Assembly: GCF_003854895.1 (NCBI RefSeq)
Contig: NZ_CP033966.1
Coordinates: forward strand, 5,022,001 to 5,086,000
DNA: 64,000 nucleotides
From: Pigmentiphaga sp. H8
Lineage (GTDB): Bacteria; Pseudomonadota; Gammaproteobacteria; Burkholderiales; Burkholderiaceae_B
Direction: 5' to 3'
The stretch's first letter is position 1, and each line of letters opens with the position of its first letter. Under the pieces are notes generated by a model, which was given only the letters and a program-made list of their open reading frames with translations, was not told the origin of the DNA and searched no databases. The translations under genes and the position numbers were made by a program. This document shows, in pieces, positions 49,507 through 58,160 of the stretch.

Positions 49507-50514
49507 TCATTCCAGCCGGATGTTCGCGTCGCGGATCAGCTTGCCCAGCCGCGCCGTCTCGGCCTCGACGCCCGCGTTCACCTGCTCGGGCGTGCTGGGC
49601 GCGATCACCAGCCCGCGTGCCGCGAAAGTCGAGATGAAGCCTGGATCGGCCTGGGCCCGCGCGACCGCGGCGTTGATGCCGCGTATCACCTGCGGCGGCG
49701 TCTTCGCGGGAGCGAACAGGGTGAAATGGGTAGGGATCAGCAGATCGCCGGGCGCGCCGACCTCGGCCAGCGTCGGCACGTCGGGCATCAGCGGGGAGCG
49801 CCTGGCGTTGCCCACGACCAGCCCGCGCAGCCGGCCCGAGCGGATGTGTTCGAGCACGGTCTCGGGCCCCGTGACCACGCAGGGCACGTCGCCGCCCACC
49901 ACGGCGGCCGCCGCCGGCACCATGCCCTTGTACGGCACGTCGGTGATCTGCACGCCGTAGTGACGTTCGATCAGTTCCAGGCTGAGGTGGTGCACGCTGC
50001 CCTGGCCGCCCGTGGCGACCATCAGCGCCCCCGGATGCTTGCGCGCGTGCTCGATCATCTCGCCCCAGGTCTTGAACGGTGCATCGGCACGGCAGACGAC
50101 CGCCAGGTCGACGCTGGCGACGTCGGACACGCCGGTCAGGTCCCGCGCGGCATACGGCAGCTTGGCGTAGAGCACCGGGTTGACCGACAGCGTCAGACGG
50201 TCGACCAGCAGCAAGGTATTGCCGTTGGCCGCGGCCTTGGCAACGGCGTCGCTGCCGACGATGGCATTGGCGCCGGGCTTGTTCTCGACCACGACGGTCT
50301 TGTCCGCCGCGGCGCCCAGCCGCTCGGCCAGGCCGCGGGCCAGCACGTCCGGGGCGCTGCCCGGCGGATAGGGCACGACGATGGACGCCGTCTGCGCCGG
50401 CCATGTCTGGGCCTGTGCGCCGGATGCGGCAAGCAGCAGGACGCCGGCCACGACAGACAGGCGGCGACGCAGCGGGGACGAGGAAACGGGTGCTGCCACG
50501 AAAGCCTGGTTCAT
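49507..50514 (-). CDS. Bug-family (TctC) solute-binding protein, HpaB cluster
   Basis: A 335-residue precursor; the signal peptide ends GAQA-QTWPAQTASIVVPYPPGSAPDVLARGLAE. Other marks are VVENKPGANAIVGSDAVAKA, LPYAARDLTG, ATGGQGSVHHLSLELIE and VPYKGMVPAAAAVVGGD. AGGAGA precedes the ATG at 50512-50514. It is the last gene of the HpaB-CocE-Bug run. It is similar to the receptor at 38512-39489. Confidence 0.93.
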   Translation of the reverse strand: MNQAFVAAPVSSSPLRRRLSVVAGVLLLAASGAQAQTWPAQTASIVVPYPPGSAPDVLARGLAERLGAAADKTVVVENKPGANAIVGSDAVAKAAANGNTLLLVDRLTLSVNPVLYAKLPYAARDLTGVSDVASVDLAVVCRADAPFKTWGEMIEHARKHPGALMVATGGQGSVHHLSLELIERHYGVQITDVPYKGMVPAAAAVVGGDVPCVVTGPETVLEHIRSGRLRGLVVGNARRSPLMPDVPTLAEVGAPGDLLIPTHFTLFAPAKTPPQVIRGINAAVARAQADPGFISTFAARGLVIAPSTPEQVNAGVEAETARLGKLIRDANIRLE

Positions 50515-50585
50515 CCAATTCTCCTGGGATACACGTTGCTGGCCACGCGTCGCGGATGCGAGGCACGGCACGAAGAGACTACGTT

Positions 50586-52379
50586 TCAGTCGATGACGGG
50601 AAGCTGCAGGTAGGCCTGGTACTTGCCGCCGGTGTGAAGCACATGGCGGCCCGCGTTGCTGGGCGCCGTGACACCTTTCAACGCGTCGCCAGCCACGGTC
50701 AGCCGCAGCTCCTGGCCCGCGCGCCACACCATGCCCGTCGGCGCGATCGCGATGTCCAGCGGCACGACCTGCCCGGCCCGCAGGCGCTCAGGCTTGCGGA
50801 ACGCATGGACCGGCATGAAGTCCTTGGACCGGCCTGCGTCCAGCGCGCGCATCGAGGCCCGCAAACGGCCACCCGTTTCCTTGTATCCCTCGGTGGTCTC
50901 CAGGACTTTCCCGTCGGCACCGGTTTTCTGCACCGTGACGAAGAAGTCCCCGTCATCGGCACCCGCCACCTCCACCCACAGGCGCAGCTTCAGGTATCCG
51001 ATCAGGCGCGTATCCTTGTCGAACCGGTGAACGAACACGGCCGTCCCGGCCCTGGCGTCGTAGCTCGCCGCCGATGCCGTGCCGACCGGCGCGGGCGACA
51101 GCGAGCCCCTGGCCGCGTCCAGGTAGACCTTCCGGTATTGCGTGTTCGGCAGCGGCCAATCGCCCGCGGGCACATGCCGTTGATTCCTGCCGCCGGGATC
51201 GAGCACCGTCATGCGGACCCGGGGGGTTTGCTCCCAACCGTTGTCCGCCCCTTTCAGGTAGCGATCCAGGAAACGCCGGTAGTCCTCCACGTTCTCGGGC
51301 GTGTACTGGTCGTTCCACAGCCCCTTCTCGGTGATGCGCAGCCACTTGTCGCGCGATGCCACCCGGTGGAATCCGTCCAGTTCGGCGGCCGCGATCTCCA
51401 GGCCATAGCTGCCGACCAGGTACATCGGGATCTCGATCCGGGACATGTCGGCGATCTTGTCCTCCCAGTAGGCGTTCATGAGCGGATGCCGCTGCGCCGT
51501 GACGGACGGCTCTTCGTACAGGTTCGATCCACGCATGCTCCTGAGCAGGAACGTGTTGAGCCGCGTGTTCGGGATCCCGCCCTTCATGAGACGGTCGCGG
51601 TACAGGTCCGAGATGTGGACCCCGATCGGGGCGATGGCCGCCAGATGCGGGGGCCTCAGCGCGGCGATCTGGTACTGGACCATCCCCAGCCACGAGCTGC
51701 CATGCATCGCGACCTTGCCGTTGCTCCAGGGCTGCCCGGCCGCCCACTCGATGGCCTCGTAGCCATCGGCCGCGTTCACCCGGCCGAAGGACTGCATGTT
51801 CCCTTCCGACATGTCGACCCCGCGCGGATCGACGTTGACCACGGTATAGCCATGGCAGGACCAGTAGCCGGGATCCGGCGTCTCGAATGCCGCCAGGCCG
51901 GAAATCCAGGCCGGATCCAGCATCCCCTTGGGATAGACCCAGGCCGGATCCTGGGGCACGGATTTCGTGTACGGCCCCCAGGCCATGATCGTGGGCAGCC
52001 TGCCCTGGCCGGCGGGGCGGAACACGTCGGCGTAGATCCTCACCCCGTCGCGCAGGGTGATGGCGACGTCCTGGTCCATCTCGATGTCACAGGCCAGCGG
52101 CAGCGTGGAAGCGAAGAGACGCGTCCCCTTGGCGTAGATGATCTTCTTCGGATCGAACCCGTGGTACTTCCCATAGCAGAGCCCCGACGCACCGGACGCG
52201 GCCGGCTGGCAGAAGCCTTCGCCAACCTTCAGCGGCGCGCGCTGCGTGAATGTCACGTCCCACCCCTGGGGATACGCGGCCGGCAGTTCGGGCCTGGCAC
52301 CGCCCGGCGCGGCATGCGCGACGACGGCCGCGCCGGCGAGCCCCGCGGCCAGGGCCATGAAAGATTTCTTGCAATGCAT
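50586..52379 (-). CDS. Secreted CocE/NonD-family hydrolase (X-Pro dipeptidyl-peptidase fold)
   Basis: A 597-residue precursor with signal peptide MHCKKSFMALAAGLAGAAVVAHA. The catalytic domain begins at DVAITLRDGVRIYADVFRPAGQG; the nucleophile elbow is AMHGSSWLGMVQY (Ser within GxSxxG), with DVDPRGV-type oxyanion region just before. The last 200 residues form the jelly-roll domain of the family (VPLDIAIAPTGMVWRAGQELRLTV). It should hydrolyse an ester or amide in the periplasm, perhaps freeing the phenolic acid that the HpaB-type oxygenase uses. It lies 45 bases after that gene. Glutaryl-7-ACA acylase-like activity is an alternative. Confidence 0.87.
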   Translation of the reverse strand: MHCKKSFMALAAGLAGAAVVAHAAPGGARPELPAAYPQGWDVTFTQRAPLKVGEGFCQPAASGASGLCYGKYHGFDPKKIIYAKGTRLFASTLPLACDIEMDQDVAITLRDGVRIYADVFRPAGQGRLPTIMAWGPYTKSVPQDPAWVYPKGMLDPAWISGLAAFETPDPGYWSCHGYTVVNVDPRGVDMSEGNMQSFGRVNAADGYEAIEWAAGQPWSNGKVAMHGSSWLGMVQYQIAALRPPHLAAIAPIGVHISDLYRDRLMKGGIPNTRLNTFLLRSMRGSNLYEEPSVTAQRHPLMNAYWEDKIADMSRIEIPMYLVGSYGLEIAAAELDGFHRVASRDKWLRITEKGLWNDQYTPENVEDYRRFLDRYLKGADNGWEQTPRVRMTVLDPGGRNQRHVPAGDWPLPNTQYRKVYLDAARGSLSPAPVGTASAASYDARAGTAVFVHRFDKDTRLIGYLKLRLWVEVAGADDGDFFVTVQKTGADGKVLETTEGYKETGGRLRASMRALDAGRSKDFMPVHAFRKPERLRAGQVVPLDIAIAPTGMVWRAGQELRLTVAGDALKGVTAPSNAGRHVLHTGGKYQAYLQLPVID

Positions 52380-52424
52380 GTCTCCCCCTCTTGTTCTGGT
52401 TGGATGTTGGCCTGTGGCCTCGTG

Positions 52425-53900
52425 CTAGTTGCCGCTCATCCCCGCCGGCTCGCCGGCCAGTTCCATGGCGCGATCGACCAGCGCCGTGCAGGCCGAGCGG
52501 TTGCCCTCGTGATAGGAGCTGGCCAGCAGGCGCACGGGATCCCCCACGTAATAGCGCTCGTACTGCATCTGCCGGCTGGCGAAAGCGTCGCCGCACAGAT
52601 CCCACGCCAGCTTGAAGATGCGGATGCGGTCGACCGACCCGGTGGCCGCGCCCTGGTAGTACTTGATCACGTCGCGCGCGACGGGGCTGCCGAAGTCGGA
52701 CTCGGCCGGCATCATCAGCAGGCCGCCCGCTCCTACCTTTTGCAGGTACTCGACGGCGCGCGGATAAATGGTGGGCAGGAAGGTGCGGATCGCGTGATAG
52801 GGCCGCAAGTTCGGACGCAAGGTGCCGTTGGGCGCGGCCTGCGCTTCCAGCTCGGCGCGCACGATGCAGGACTCGACCATCTCGATCGCGTCCAGGCATT
52901 CGCCGATCATGTTCTGCACGTGCAGGTGGATGTCGGCCTTGATCGCGCGCGCGACGGCGATCATCGCGCCGGTGATCAGCTTCAGCTTGACCAGGCCTCG
53001 CACCGAAGTCTGCTGCGCCGTGAACTGCCGCACCGCCGTCCCGCCGTACATCCCGTTGGACAGTTCCACGTCCTGGTTGATGAACACCCGGTCCCAGGGC
53101 ACCAGCACGTCGTCGAACACCAGCAGGGAATCGGGCTCCTCGAAGCGGCTGGCCAGCGGATGCTCGTAATGGTCCTTGACCAGCCCCTTCTCGAACGGCG
53201 GCCGGGCGATCTGGCGCAGGCCCGGCGTCGACAGGGGCAGCGCGAACGCGACCGCGTAGCGCTCGTCGCCCGGCTTGAGCATGGGCAGGCTGTAGATCAG
53301 CACCTCGTCGGCGACCGGCCCCATGGTCGCCAGCATGCGGGCGCCGCGCACGATCAGGCCTTCGTCGGTTTCGCGGACCACGCCCAGGTGCAGGTCGGAC
53401 TGGGCCTGCTCGTGCGAGGCCTTGGACCGGTCGTTCTGCGGCGTGATGAGGGCGTGCGTCAGGAACAGGTCGTTGTCGCGCACGTGCTCGACGTAGCGCA
53501 CGAGGTTGTCCTCGAACCGAGCGCCCGCCTTGCGGAAATAGTCCCGGCCGTCAAGGAAGGCGGCCAGCATGGTGTTCATGAAATCGGGCGAGCGGCCCAG
53601 CAGCCCGAAAGTCTGTTCGGCCACGGTTTCGAAGGCCGCCCGCCTGACCCGCAGGTCTTGCTGGCTCTTGGGCACGAGAAAGGCCGTGGCGCAGGACCGG
53701 CCCCCGGCATCGACGGCCGCGGCCAGGACCTTGGCGTGCTCCGGATCCGATTGCAGGTCGTACAGCCGGGCGACCTGCCTGGCGGTGCGGCCGAAGGCCG
53801 GATGCCGCGTCACATCCTCGACCCGCTGCCCCTCGACCCACACTTCCCGAGGATGGGACCGCAAATGGTCCAGGTATTCCGATCCGCTGCGCACACCCAT
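52425..53900 (-). CDS. FADH2-dependent aromatic hydroxylase, HpaB type
   Basis: The oxygenase component of a two-component 4-hydroxyphenylacetate 3-monooxygenase-like system. The 491-residue protein follows the HpaB order: MGVRSGSEYLDHLRSHPREVWVEGQRVEDVTRHPAF, LTHALITPQNDRSK, VRGARMLATMGPVADEVL, DDVLVPWDRVFI and VGAGGLLMMPAESDFGSPVA. It uses FADH2 from the HpaC-type reductase encoded divergently. AAGGAG lies eight bases before the ATG at 53898-53900. The true phenolic substrate may differ from 4-hydroxyphenylacetate, since other hpa genes are placed elsewhere. Confidence 0.9.
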   Translation of the reverse strand: MGVRSGSEYLDHLRSHPREVWVEGQRVEDVTRHPAFGRTARQVARLYDLQSDPEHAKVLAAAVDAGGRSCATAFLVPKSQQDLRVRRAAFETVAEQTFGLLGRSPDFMNTMLAAFLDGRDYFRKAGARFEDNLVRYVEHVRDNDLFLTHALITPQNDRSKASHEQAQSDLHLGVVRETDEGLIVRGARMLATMGPVADEVLIYSLPMLKPGDERYAVAFALPLSTPGLRQIARPPFEKGLVKDHYEHPLASRFEEPDSLLVFDDVLVPWDRVFINQDVELSNGMYGGTAVRQFTAQQTSVRGLVKLKLITGAMIAVARAIKADIHLHVQNMIGECLDAIEMVESCIVRAELEAQAAPNGTLRPNLRPYHAIRTFLPTIYPRAVEYLQKVGAGGLLMMPAESDFGSPVARDVIKYYQGAATGSVDRIRIFKLAWDLCGDAFASRQMQYERYYVGDPVRLLASSYHEGNRSACTALVDRAMELAGEPAGMSGN

Positions 53901-53921
53901 CGACGCTCTCCTTGAGCCTTG

Positions 53922-53963
53922 TTGATTTGTCCGCATCGTAGGACTAACATGTTAACATGTCAA
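53922..53963. promoter_or_regulatory. Divergent hpaB/hpaC promoters with a shared palindromic operator
   Basis: Minus strand: TTGACA (53958-53963) and TACGAT (53935-53940) are 17 bases apart, a strong promoter for the HpaB-type gene. Plus strand: TTGATT (53922-53927) and TAACAT (53945-53950), also 17 apart, for HpaC. The perfect 14-base palindrome ACATGTTAACATGT (53947-53960) overlaps the -35 of one and the -10 of the other, so one bound repressor would close both. The GntR encoded at 54602-55306 is the obvious candidate. Confidence 0.65.
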
Positions 53964-53985
53964 TACGTTCTGAAAGGCCAGCGAC

Positions 53986-54483
53986 ATGCTCTCGTCCGAA
54001 GAATTCAAGCGCTGCATCGGCAGCTTTCCCACGGGGGTCGCGGTGGTCACCGCCACCGCGGCGGACGGCACGCCCGTGGGCGTGACGGTCAGTTCCCTGA
54101 CCTCCGTCTCCCTGACTCCCCCCCTGATCCTGTTCTGCCTGGACAAGCACGCGCTGTCCCGCCAGGCCTTCTCGGGCAGCAGGCAATTCCGTGTCCATGT
54201 GCTGGCGCGGGAGCAGGCCGGCATGGCGGTGCGTTTCGCCAAGCGCGGCGTGGCCAAGTTCGCCCAGCCGGCGGCGCCGCAAGCCGGCCTGGAACCGCCG
54301 CATCTGCCGGACACGCATGCGTCCATGCTGTGCGACACCGCATGCGAGTACGACGCCGGCGACCACGTCATCCTGGTCGGGCGCGTCGTGGCGGTGGAGT
54401 CCGGCGGCGATGCCGATCCGCTTGTCTACTATCGTGGCCGCTTCGGCCGTTTCTCCGGCGACGCGCCCGCCTCGCACGCCTGA
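53986..54483 (+). CDS. Flavin reductase, HpaC type
   Basis: A 165-residue flavin reductase-like domain protein: FKRCIGSFPTGVAVVTATAADGTPVGVTVSSLTSVSLTPPLILFCLDKHALS, then GSRQFRVHVLAREQAGMAVRFAKRG and GDHVILVGRVVAVESG...PLVYYRGRFGRF. It reduces FAD/FMN with NAD(P)H for the HpaB-type oxygenase encoded divergently. AAAGG precedes the ATG. It is followed after 118 bases by a GntR gene. Confidence 0.9.
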   Translation: MLSSEEFKRCIGSFPTGVAVVTATAADGTPVGVTVSSLTSVSLTPPLILFCLDKHALSRQAFSGSRQFRVHVLAREQAGMAVRFAKRGVAKFAQPAAPQAGLEPPHLPDTHASMLCDTACEYDAGDHVILVGRVVAVESGGDADPLVYYRGRFGRFSGDAPASHA

Positions 54484-54601
54484 GCAAGCGGCGTCGTTCG
54501 TCATGACCCCGCGGCTATAATGCCCGCCAGCCGCGTCACAGGAAGGCGCAGCACTGCTCCGGAGCTTGCAGTGCCGGGCCTATCACGAATACGAGATACG
54601 C

Positions 54602-55306
54602 ATGGAATCAAGGGGCAAGCAACCGCTCGCGAACCAGGCCTACGACTACCTGAAAGCCCAGATGCTCAACGGCGAGCTGCCGGCGGGTGCGCTGGTCGAC
54701 ATCGACGCCGTCCTGGCCGCCATAGGCAGCAGCCGCTTCCCCGTCATGGAAGCGCTCAAGCGCCTGGAAATCGAGAAGTTCGTCGAGATCACGCCCCAGG
54801 TGGGCTGCCGCGTATCCACGCCGTCGCTGTCCGACGTCACCGACTTCCTGGGCCTGTTCGCGGTGATCGAGGGCTATTTCGCCCGGCTGGCCGCGCAGCG
54901 GGCGCTGCCCGAGGAAATCGACGAACTGCAGTCGATCAACGACCGGATGAGAAAGGCCTTCAACCGGGCCTCGTCCGCATCGGGAAGGGACGAGGCCTAT
55001 CGGCTCGGCAATCGAAAATTCCACCTGATGCTGCACACCATCGCGCGCGCGACCAACCTGAACGAACTGGCTTTTTCGTTGTGGGACCGGGGCGAGTTCC
55101 TGATCAGCGCCGGCGTCGGCACGGTCCGCTTCGGCGAACGCGTGGAAGCCGCGCTGGACGAGCACGACGAGATCATCGAGGCCCTGACGCAACGGGACGG
55201 GGCGACCGCGGGGCGGCTGGCCGAGGCGCACCTGCTCGCCTTCGTCGCGGAAATCGAGGCCCACGCCAGCAAGACCGCGCGCGCCACGCAAGCGGACCGA
55301 TCCTGA
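54602..55306 (+). CDS. GntR-family regulator (FCD type)
   Basis: A 234-residue GntR regulator: LANQAYDYLKAQMLNGELPAGALVDIDAVLAAIGSSRFPVMEALKRLEIEKFVEITPQVGCRVSTP (winged helix-turn-helix), then an all-helical FCD effector domain with NRKFHLMLHTIARATNLNEL, EHDEIIEAL and EAHLLAFVAEIEAH carrying the usual metal/ligand-binding acidic and His residues. The ATG at 54602 is favoured by the conserved start but has a weak ribosome site. It is probably the repressor of the hpaB/hpaC palindrome. It converges on an IclR gene. Confidence 0.87.
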   Translation: MESRGKQPLANQAYDYLKAQMLNGELPAGALVDIDAVLAAIGSSRFPVMEALKRLEIEKFVEITPQVGCRVSTPSLSDVTDFLGLFAVIEGYFARLAAQRALPEEIDELQSINDRMRKAFNRASSASGRDEAYRLGNRKFHLMLHTIARATNLNELAFSLWDRGEFLISAGVGTVRFGERVEAALDEHDEIIEALTQRDGATAGRLAEAHLLAFVAEIEAHASKTARATQADRS

Positions 55307-55320
55307 GGCCGGCCCTCAGG
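55302..55320. other. Hairpin containing both convergent stop codons
   Basis: CCTGAGG (55302-55308) and CCTCAGG (55314-55320) form a perfect seven-base stem. The TGA of the GntR gene and the TGA of the convergent IclR gene lie in opposite arms. It has no U-tract, but its placement suggests a compact two-way transcription end or roadblock. Confidence 0.4.
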
Positions 55321-56071
55321 CCGCCAGTTCGTCGGCGATCCTGCCCGCTGCCTGCCTGACCAGCTGCACCACGCGCGGCACGTCCACCACGTCGATGCGC
55401 GGCATGTCTATCACTACCGACAAGGCGCCCCAAACCACGCCTTCGGCCTTGGGTATGGGCGCGGCGATGGCGGCCAGCTGCGGCTCGAGTTCACCCCGGG
55501 ACACGTAGTAGCCGGCCCGGCGGATCGCGGCGTAGTACTTCCGGAACGCCGGCCATTCCGTGGGCAGTCCGGCCCGGGCGATGTCGGCCGCATGCGCATC
55601 GAACAGCTTGCGCAGCTGCGCGGGCGGAAACGAAGCCAGGATGACCTTGGGCGCGCCGCCGCTGAACAGGGGGCGGGGCCGCCCGCGTCCGTAGGACAGC
55701 GTCGCGGGTGCCTTGCCCATCTCGCGGTGCGTATCCAGGATCTGCGAACCGAACCAGGCCGAGGTCACGCAATCGAAGCTGGTTTTCTCCACCAGTTCGG
55801 CCATGTGGGGAATCGCGACCTGCAGCAGCGGATCGGCCCGCCGGATGTAGTAGTCCAGCACCACGATGCGCGGGCCCAGCGCATAGCGCGAATCGCCGGC
55901 GCGCTGCAGCAGCCCCGCGTCGCCCAGCGTCTTCACGTAGCGATAGCCGGTGGGCAGGGACACGTCCAGCAGCGACGCGATCTCTTCGGCGGTGCGGACC
56001 AGGTGCTCGTCGTCGAACAGGTCCAGCACCCGCAGCATGCGTTCCAGGCTGGTGGCGGATTTTTCTTCCAT
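55316..56071 (-). CDS. IclR-family regulator of VOC/monooxygenase unit 2
   Basis: A 251-residue IclR regulator: SLERMLRVLDLFDDEHLVRTAEEIASLLDVSLPTGYRYVKTLGDAGLLQRAGDSRYALGPRIVVLDYYIR (helix-turn-helix), then GAF-like effector domain (LSYGRGRPRPLFSGGAPKVILASF). It is the third gene of the VOC-monooxygenase-IclR run, four bases after the monooxygenase stop. A probable operator lies upstream of the run at 58161-58177. Confidence 0.9.
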   Translation of the reverse strand: MEEKSATSLERMLRVLDLFDDEHLVRTAEEIASLLDVSLPTGYRYVKTLGDAGLLQRAGDSRYALGPRIVVLDYYIRRADPLLQVAIPHMAELVEKTSFDCVTSAWFGSQILDTHREMGKAPATLSYGRGRPRPLFSGGAPKVILASFPPAQLRKLFDAHAADIARAGLPTEWPAFRKYYAAIRRAGYYVSRGELEPQLAAIAAPIPKAEGVVWGALSVVIDMPRIDVVDVPRVVQLVRQAAGRIADELAA

Positions 56072-56075
56072 GCGG

Positions 56076-57578
56076 TCATCGGGACAGAGCCACCTCGGCC
56101 GCCGGCAGGCGGGCCGTGATGCGCTCGAGTTCGTCGGAAGTGTGCGCCACGCCCATCACGTAGCGGTCGGGACGCAGCACGATGGCGCGCGCGCCGTGCG
56201 CGTCGAGCCAGGCCGCTAGTGTACGGCCCGGACGGTCGAGCACCACCGCGTCCATCGCGCGCCACCGCTCGCGCGTGGATTCCCCCACCCCGCCCACCAC
56301 GCCGGGCTCGCCGATGATCGCCATGCGGTTGCCCAGCGCCTCGTCCAGCAGCCTGCCGTCATCCAGGCGCGGCTGCGGAAATGGCAGCCCCGCGGGCGCG
56401 GGCGCATCGCCCTGGAGTCCCGGCCCCAGGGCGGGCGAGGGGAACTCGAAGATCTCCGGTTGGCCGGCCGAGAAGCGCCGGTCGCGTTCCCGAGCCGCAT
56501 CGGGATCGGTGGCCTGGATGATGGCGCCCAGGCGCACGGCCAGTTCCACGAAGGCCCGCACATGGGGTGCGCGCTCGGACTCGTAGGAATCCAGCAGTGC
56601 ATCGCCGGCACGCCCGCGCAGCACCGCCTCGAGCTTCCAGGCCAGATTGGCGGCGTCGCGCATGCCGGCGCACATGCCCTGCCCCAGGAAAGGGGGCGTC
56701 TGATGCGCGGAATCGCCAGCCAGCAGCATGCGGCCCTTGCGCCAGCCATGCGCCAGCACGGAGTGGAAGGTATAGACCACGGCGCGTTCGAGGTCGGCCT
56801 GCTCGGGGGTGACCCAGCGGCGCACGAGCTTCCACAGCGTATCGGGCCGGACCAGGGCCGCGGTGTCGTCCCCCGGCATGACCATGATCTCCCAGCGCCG
56901 GCGGCGTCCGACCACGTTGCAATAGGTCATGGGCCGCGCGGGGTCGCAATACTGCACGGTGTGCGCCGGCAAGGACGAGCCGTCGTCCTTCAGGATCGCG
57001 TCGAAGACCAGCCACGGCTGGTGCAGGCCCAGGTCCTCCATCCTGCTGTCCATGGTCTTGCGGACCAGCGACCGGGCGCCGTCGCAGCCGACCGCATAGC
57101 GCGCGCGCGCGGTGCCGCCGTCCGACAAGTCCAGTTCGACCCAGTCGCCGCGTTCGCACAAGGCCGTCACTTCGCAGCCCAGCCGGACCGCCACGCCGGC
57201 GTGGCGGGCAACGCCTTCACGCAGCACGCGCTCCAGTTCGGGCTGGTGGAAGTAGTAGTTGTTGGCGCATCCGTGCGGCCCGTCGTCGGCCGTGCCCCCC
57301 CGGATCAGCAGGGTCCGGCCTTCGGCGTTGACGAAATGCATGCCCTGGCTGCCCGGCCGCGCCGCCTCCAGCACCGCCTCCCGCAGGCCGGCGCTCTGGA
57401 AGATGCGCATGACCTCGCCGTCGAAATGAATGGCACGCGGCAAGGGATAGACCTGGCGCTCCTTGTCCAGCACCAGCACCGACAATCCCGCCTGCCCCAG
57501 CAGGTTGGCCAGCATGGCCCCCACCGGCCCGTAGCCGACGATCGCCACGTCGGCCGTCATCGATGGACGTTCACGCAT
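56076..57578 (-). CDS. MhpA-type FAD-dependent aromatic hydroxylase, copy 3
   Basis: A 500-residue class A flavin monooxygenase: DVAIVGYGPVGAMLANLLGQAGLSVLVLDKE, YAVGCDGARSLVRKTM, and MLLAGDSAHQTPPFLGQGMCAGMRDAANLAWKLEAVL. The family's GD motif is GDSAH here rather than GDAAH. The start at 57578 is supported by GGAAG nine bases before; it overlaps the VOC stop by eight bases. An ATG six codons later has no ribosome site. It should convert a phenol to a catechol for the VOC dioxygenase encoded just before it. It closely parallels the unit at 13087-16284. Confidence 0.87.
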   Translation of the reverse strand: MRERPSMTADVAIVGYGPVGAMLANLLGQAGLSVLVLDKERQVYPLPRAIHFDGEVMRIFQSAGLREAVLEAARPGSQGMHFVNAEGRTLLIRGGTADDGPHGCANNYYFHQPELERVLREGVARHAGVAVRLGCEVTALCERGDWVELDLSDGGTARARYAVGCDGARSLVRKTMDSRMEDLGLHQPWLVFDAILKDDGSSLPAHTVQYCDPARPMTYCNVVGRRRRWEIMVMPGDDTAALVRPDTLWKLVRRWVTPEQADLERAVVYTFHSVLAHGWRKGRMLLAGDSAHQTPPFLGQGMCAGMRDAANLAWKLEAVLRGRAGDALLDSYESERAPHVRAFVELAVRLGAIIQATDPDAARERDRRFSAGQPEIFEFPSPALGPGLQGDAPAPAGLPFPQPRLDDGRLLDEALGNRMAIIGEPGVVGGVGESTRERWRAMDAVVLDRPGRTLAAWLDAHGARAIVLRPDRYVMGVAHTSDELERITARLPAAEVALSR

Positions 57579-58146
57579 GCTGGTCGGCTTCCATGCGACG
57601 GGCGACCTCGGCCTGCCATTGGGCACGCGGCTGGAAGCGGGGGTAGCGGCGGGCGATGGCCTCTGCCTTGCGCAGGATCTCCTCGTCGCTGTCGTGAAAG
57701 TCCACCGGTTCGCGCAGCGGCTGCTCGCAGTACCAGTCGGTGTCCATGAACAGTTCCAGCCGGTTGCCCTCCGGATCCCGGCAATAGATGGACACCGCGT
57801 TGCCGTGGGTGACGGGCTGGATGTCGTCCACGCCGGCCGCCACCAGGCGTTCGTGGAAACGCCGTAACGTGGACAGGTCGGGGACCCGGAACGAGATCTG
57901 GTTCACGACGCTGAACCGCAGATCCTCGGGACGCCCCGAGGCCAGGACGATCTGGTGATGCTCGGCCGGGTCGCGGCTCAGGAAGATGAGGCGGGTATGG
58001 CCCAGGTTGCCGCGGTCCGTCTCGGTGAACCGCAGCACGGTCCGGTAGAACTGCGCCATCGCATCGATGTCGCGCGCATACAGCCCCAGATGGCTGAAGG
58101 CGAGCGGCAGGCCGGCCTGGGGAGCATGGGAGGGTTGCACTGCCAT
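57571..58146 (-). CDS. Single-domain VOC (extradiol-like) dioxygenase
   Basis: A 191-residue VOC protein: LAFSHLGLYARDIDAMAQFYRTVLRFTETDRG, LRFSVVNQISFRVPDLSTLRRFHERLVAAG, VSIYCRDPEGNRLELFMDTDWYCEQP. His19 and the Glu of RLELF are candidate metal ligands; the position often taken by the second His carries Gln83 (VNQISFRV). A long C-terminal tail (about 35 residues) ends the protein. AAAGGAGG precedes the ATG. It heads the run with the FAD hydroxylase and IclR genes and is probably a ring-cleavage enzyme. Confidence 0.83.
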   Translation of the reverse strand: MAVQPSHAPQAGLPLAFSHLGLYARDIDAMAQFYRTVLRFTETDRGNLGHTRLIFLSRDPAEHHQIVLASGRPEDLRFSVVNQISFRVPDLSTLRRFHERLVAAGVDDIQPVTHGNAVSIYCRDPEGNRLELFMDTDWYCEQPLREPVDFHDSDEEILRKAEAIARRYPRFQPRAQWQAEVARRMEADQHA

Positions 58147-58160
58147 TTTTCCTCCTTTCG

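Noticed and set aside
50403..53915. Open frame of about 1170 codons antisense to the CocE and HpaB-type genes
   Set aside because: It spans two well-recognised genes on the other strand and has no motif or ribosome site.
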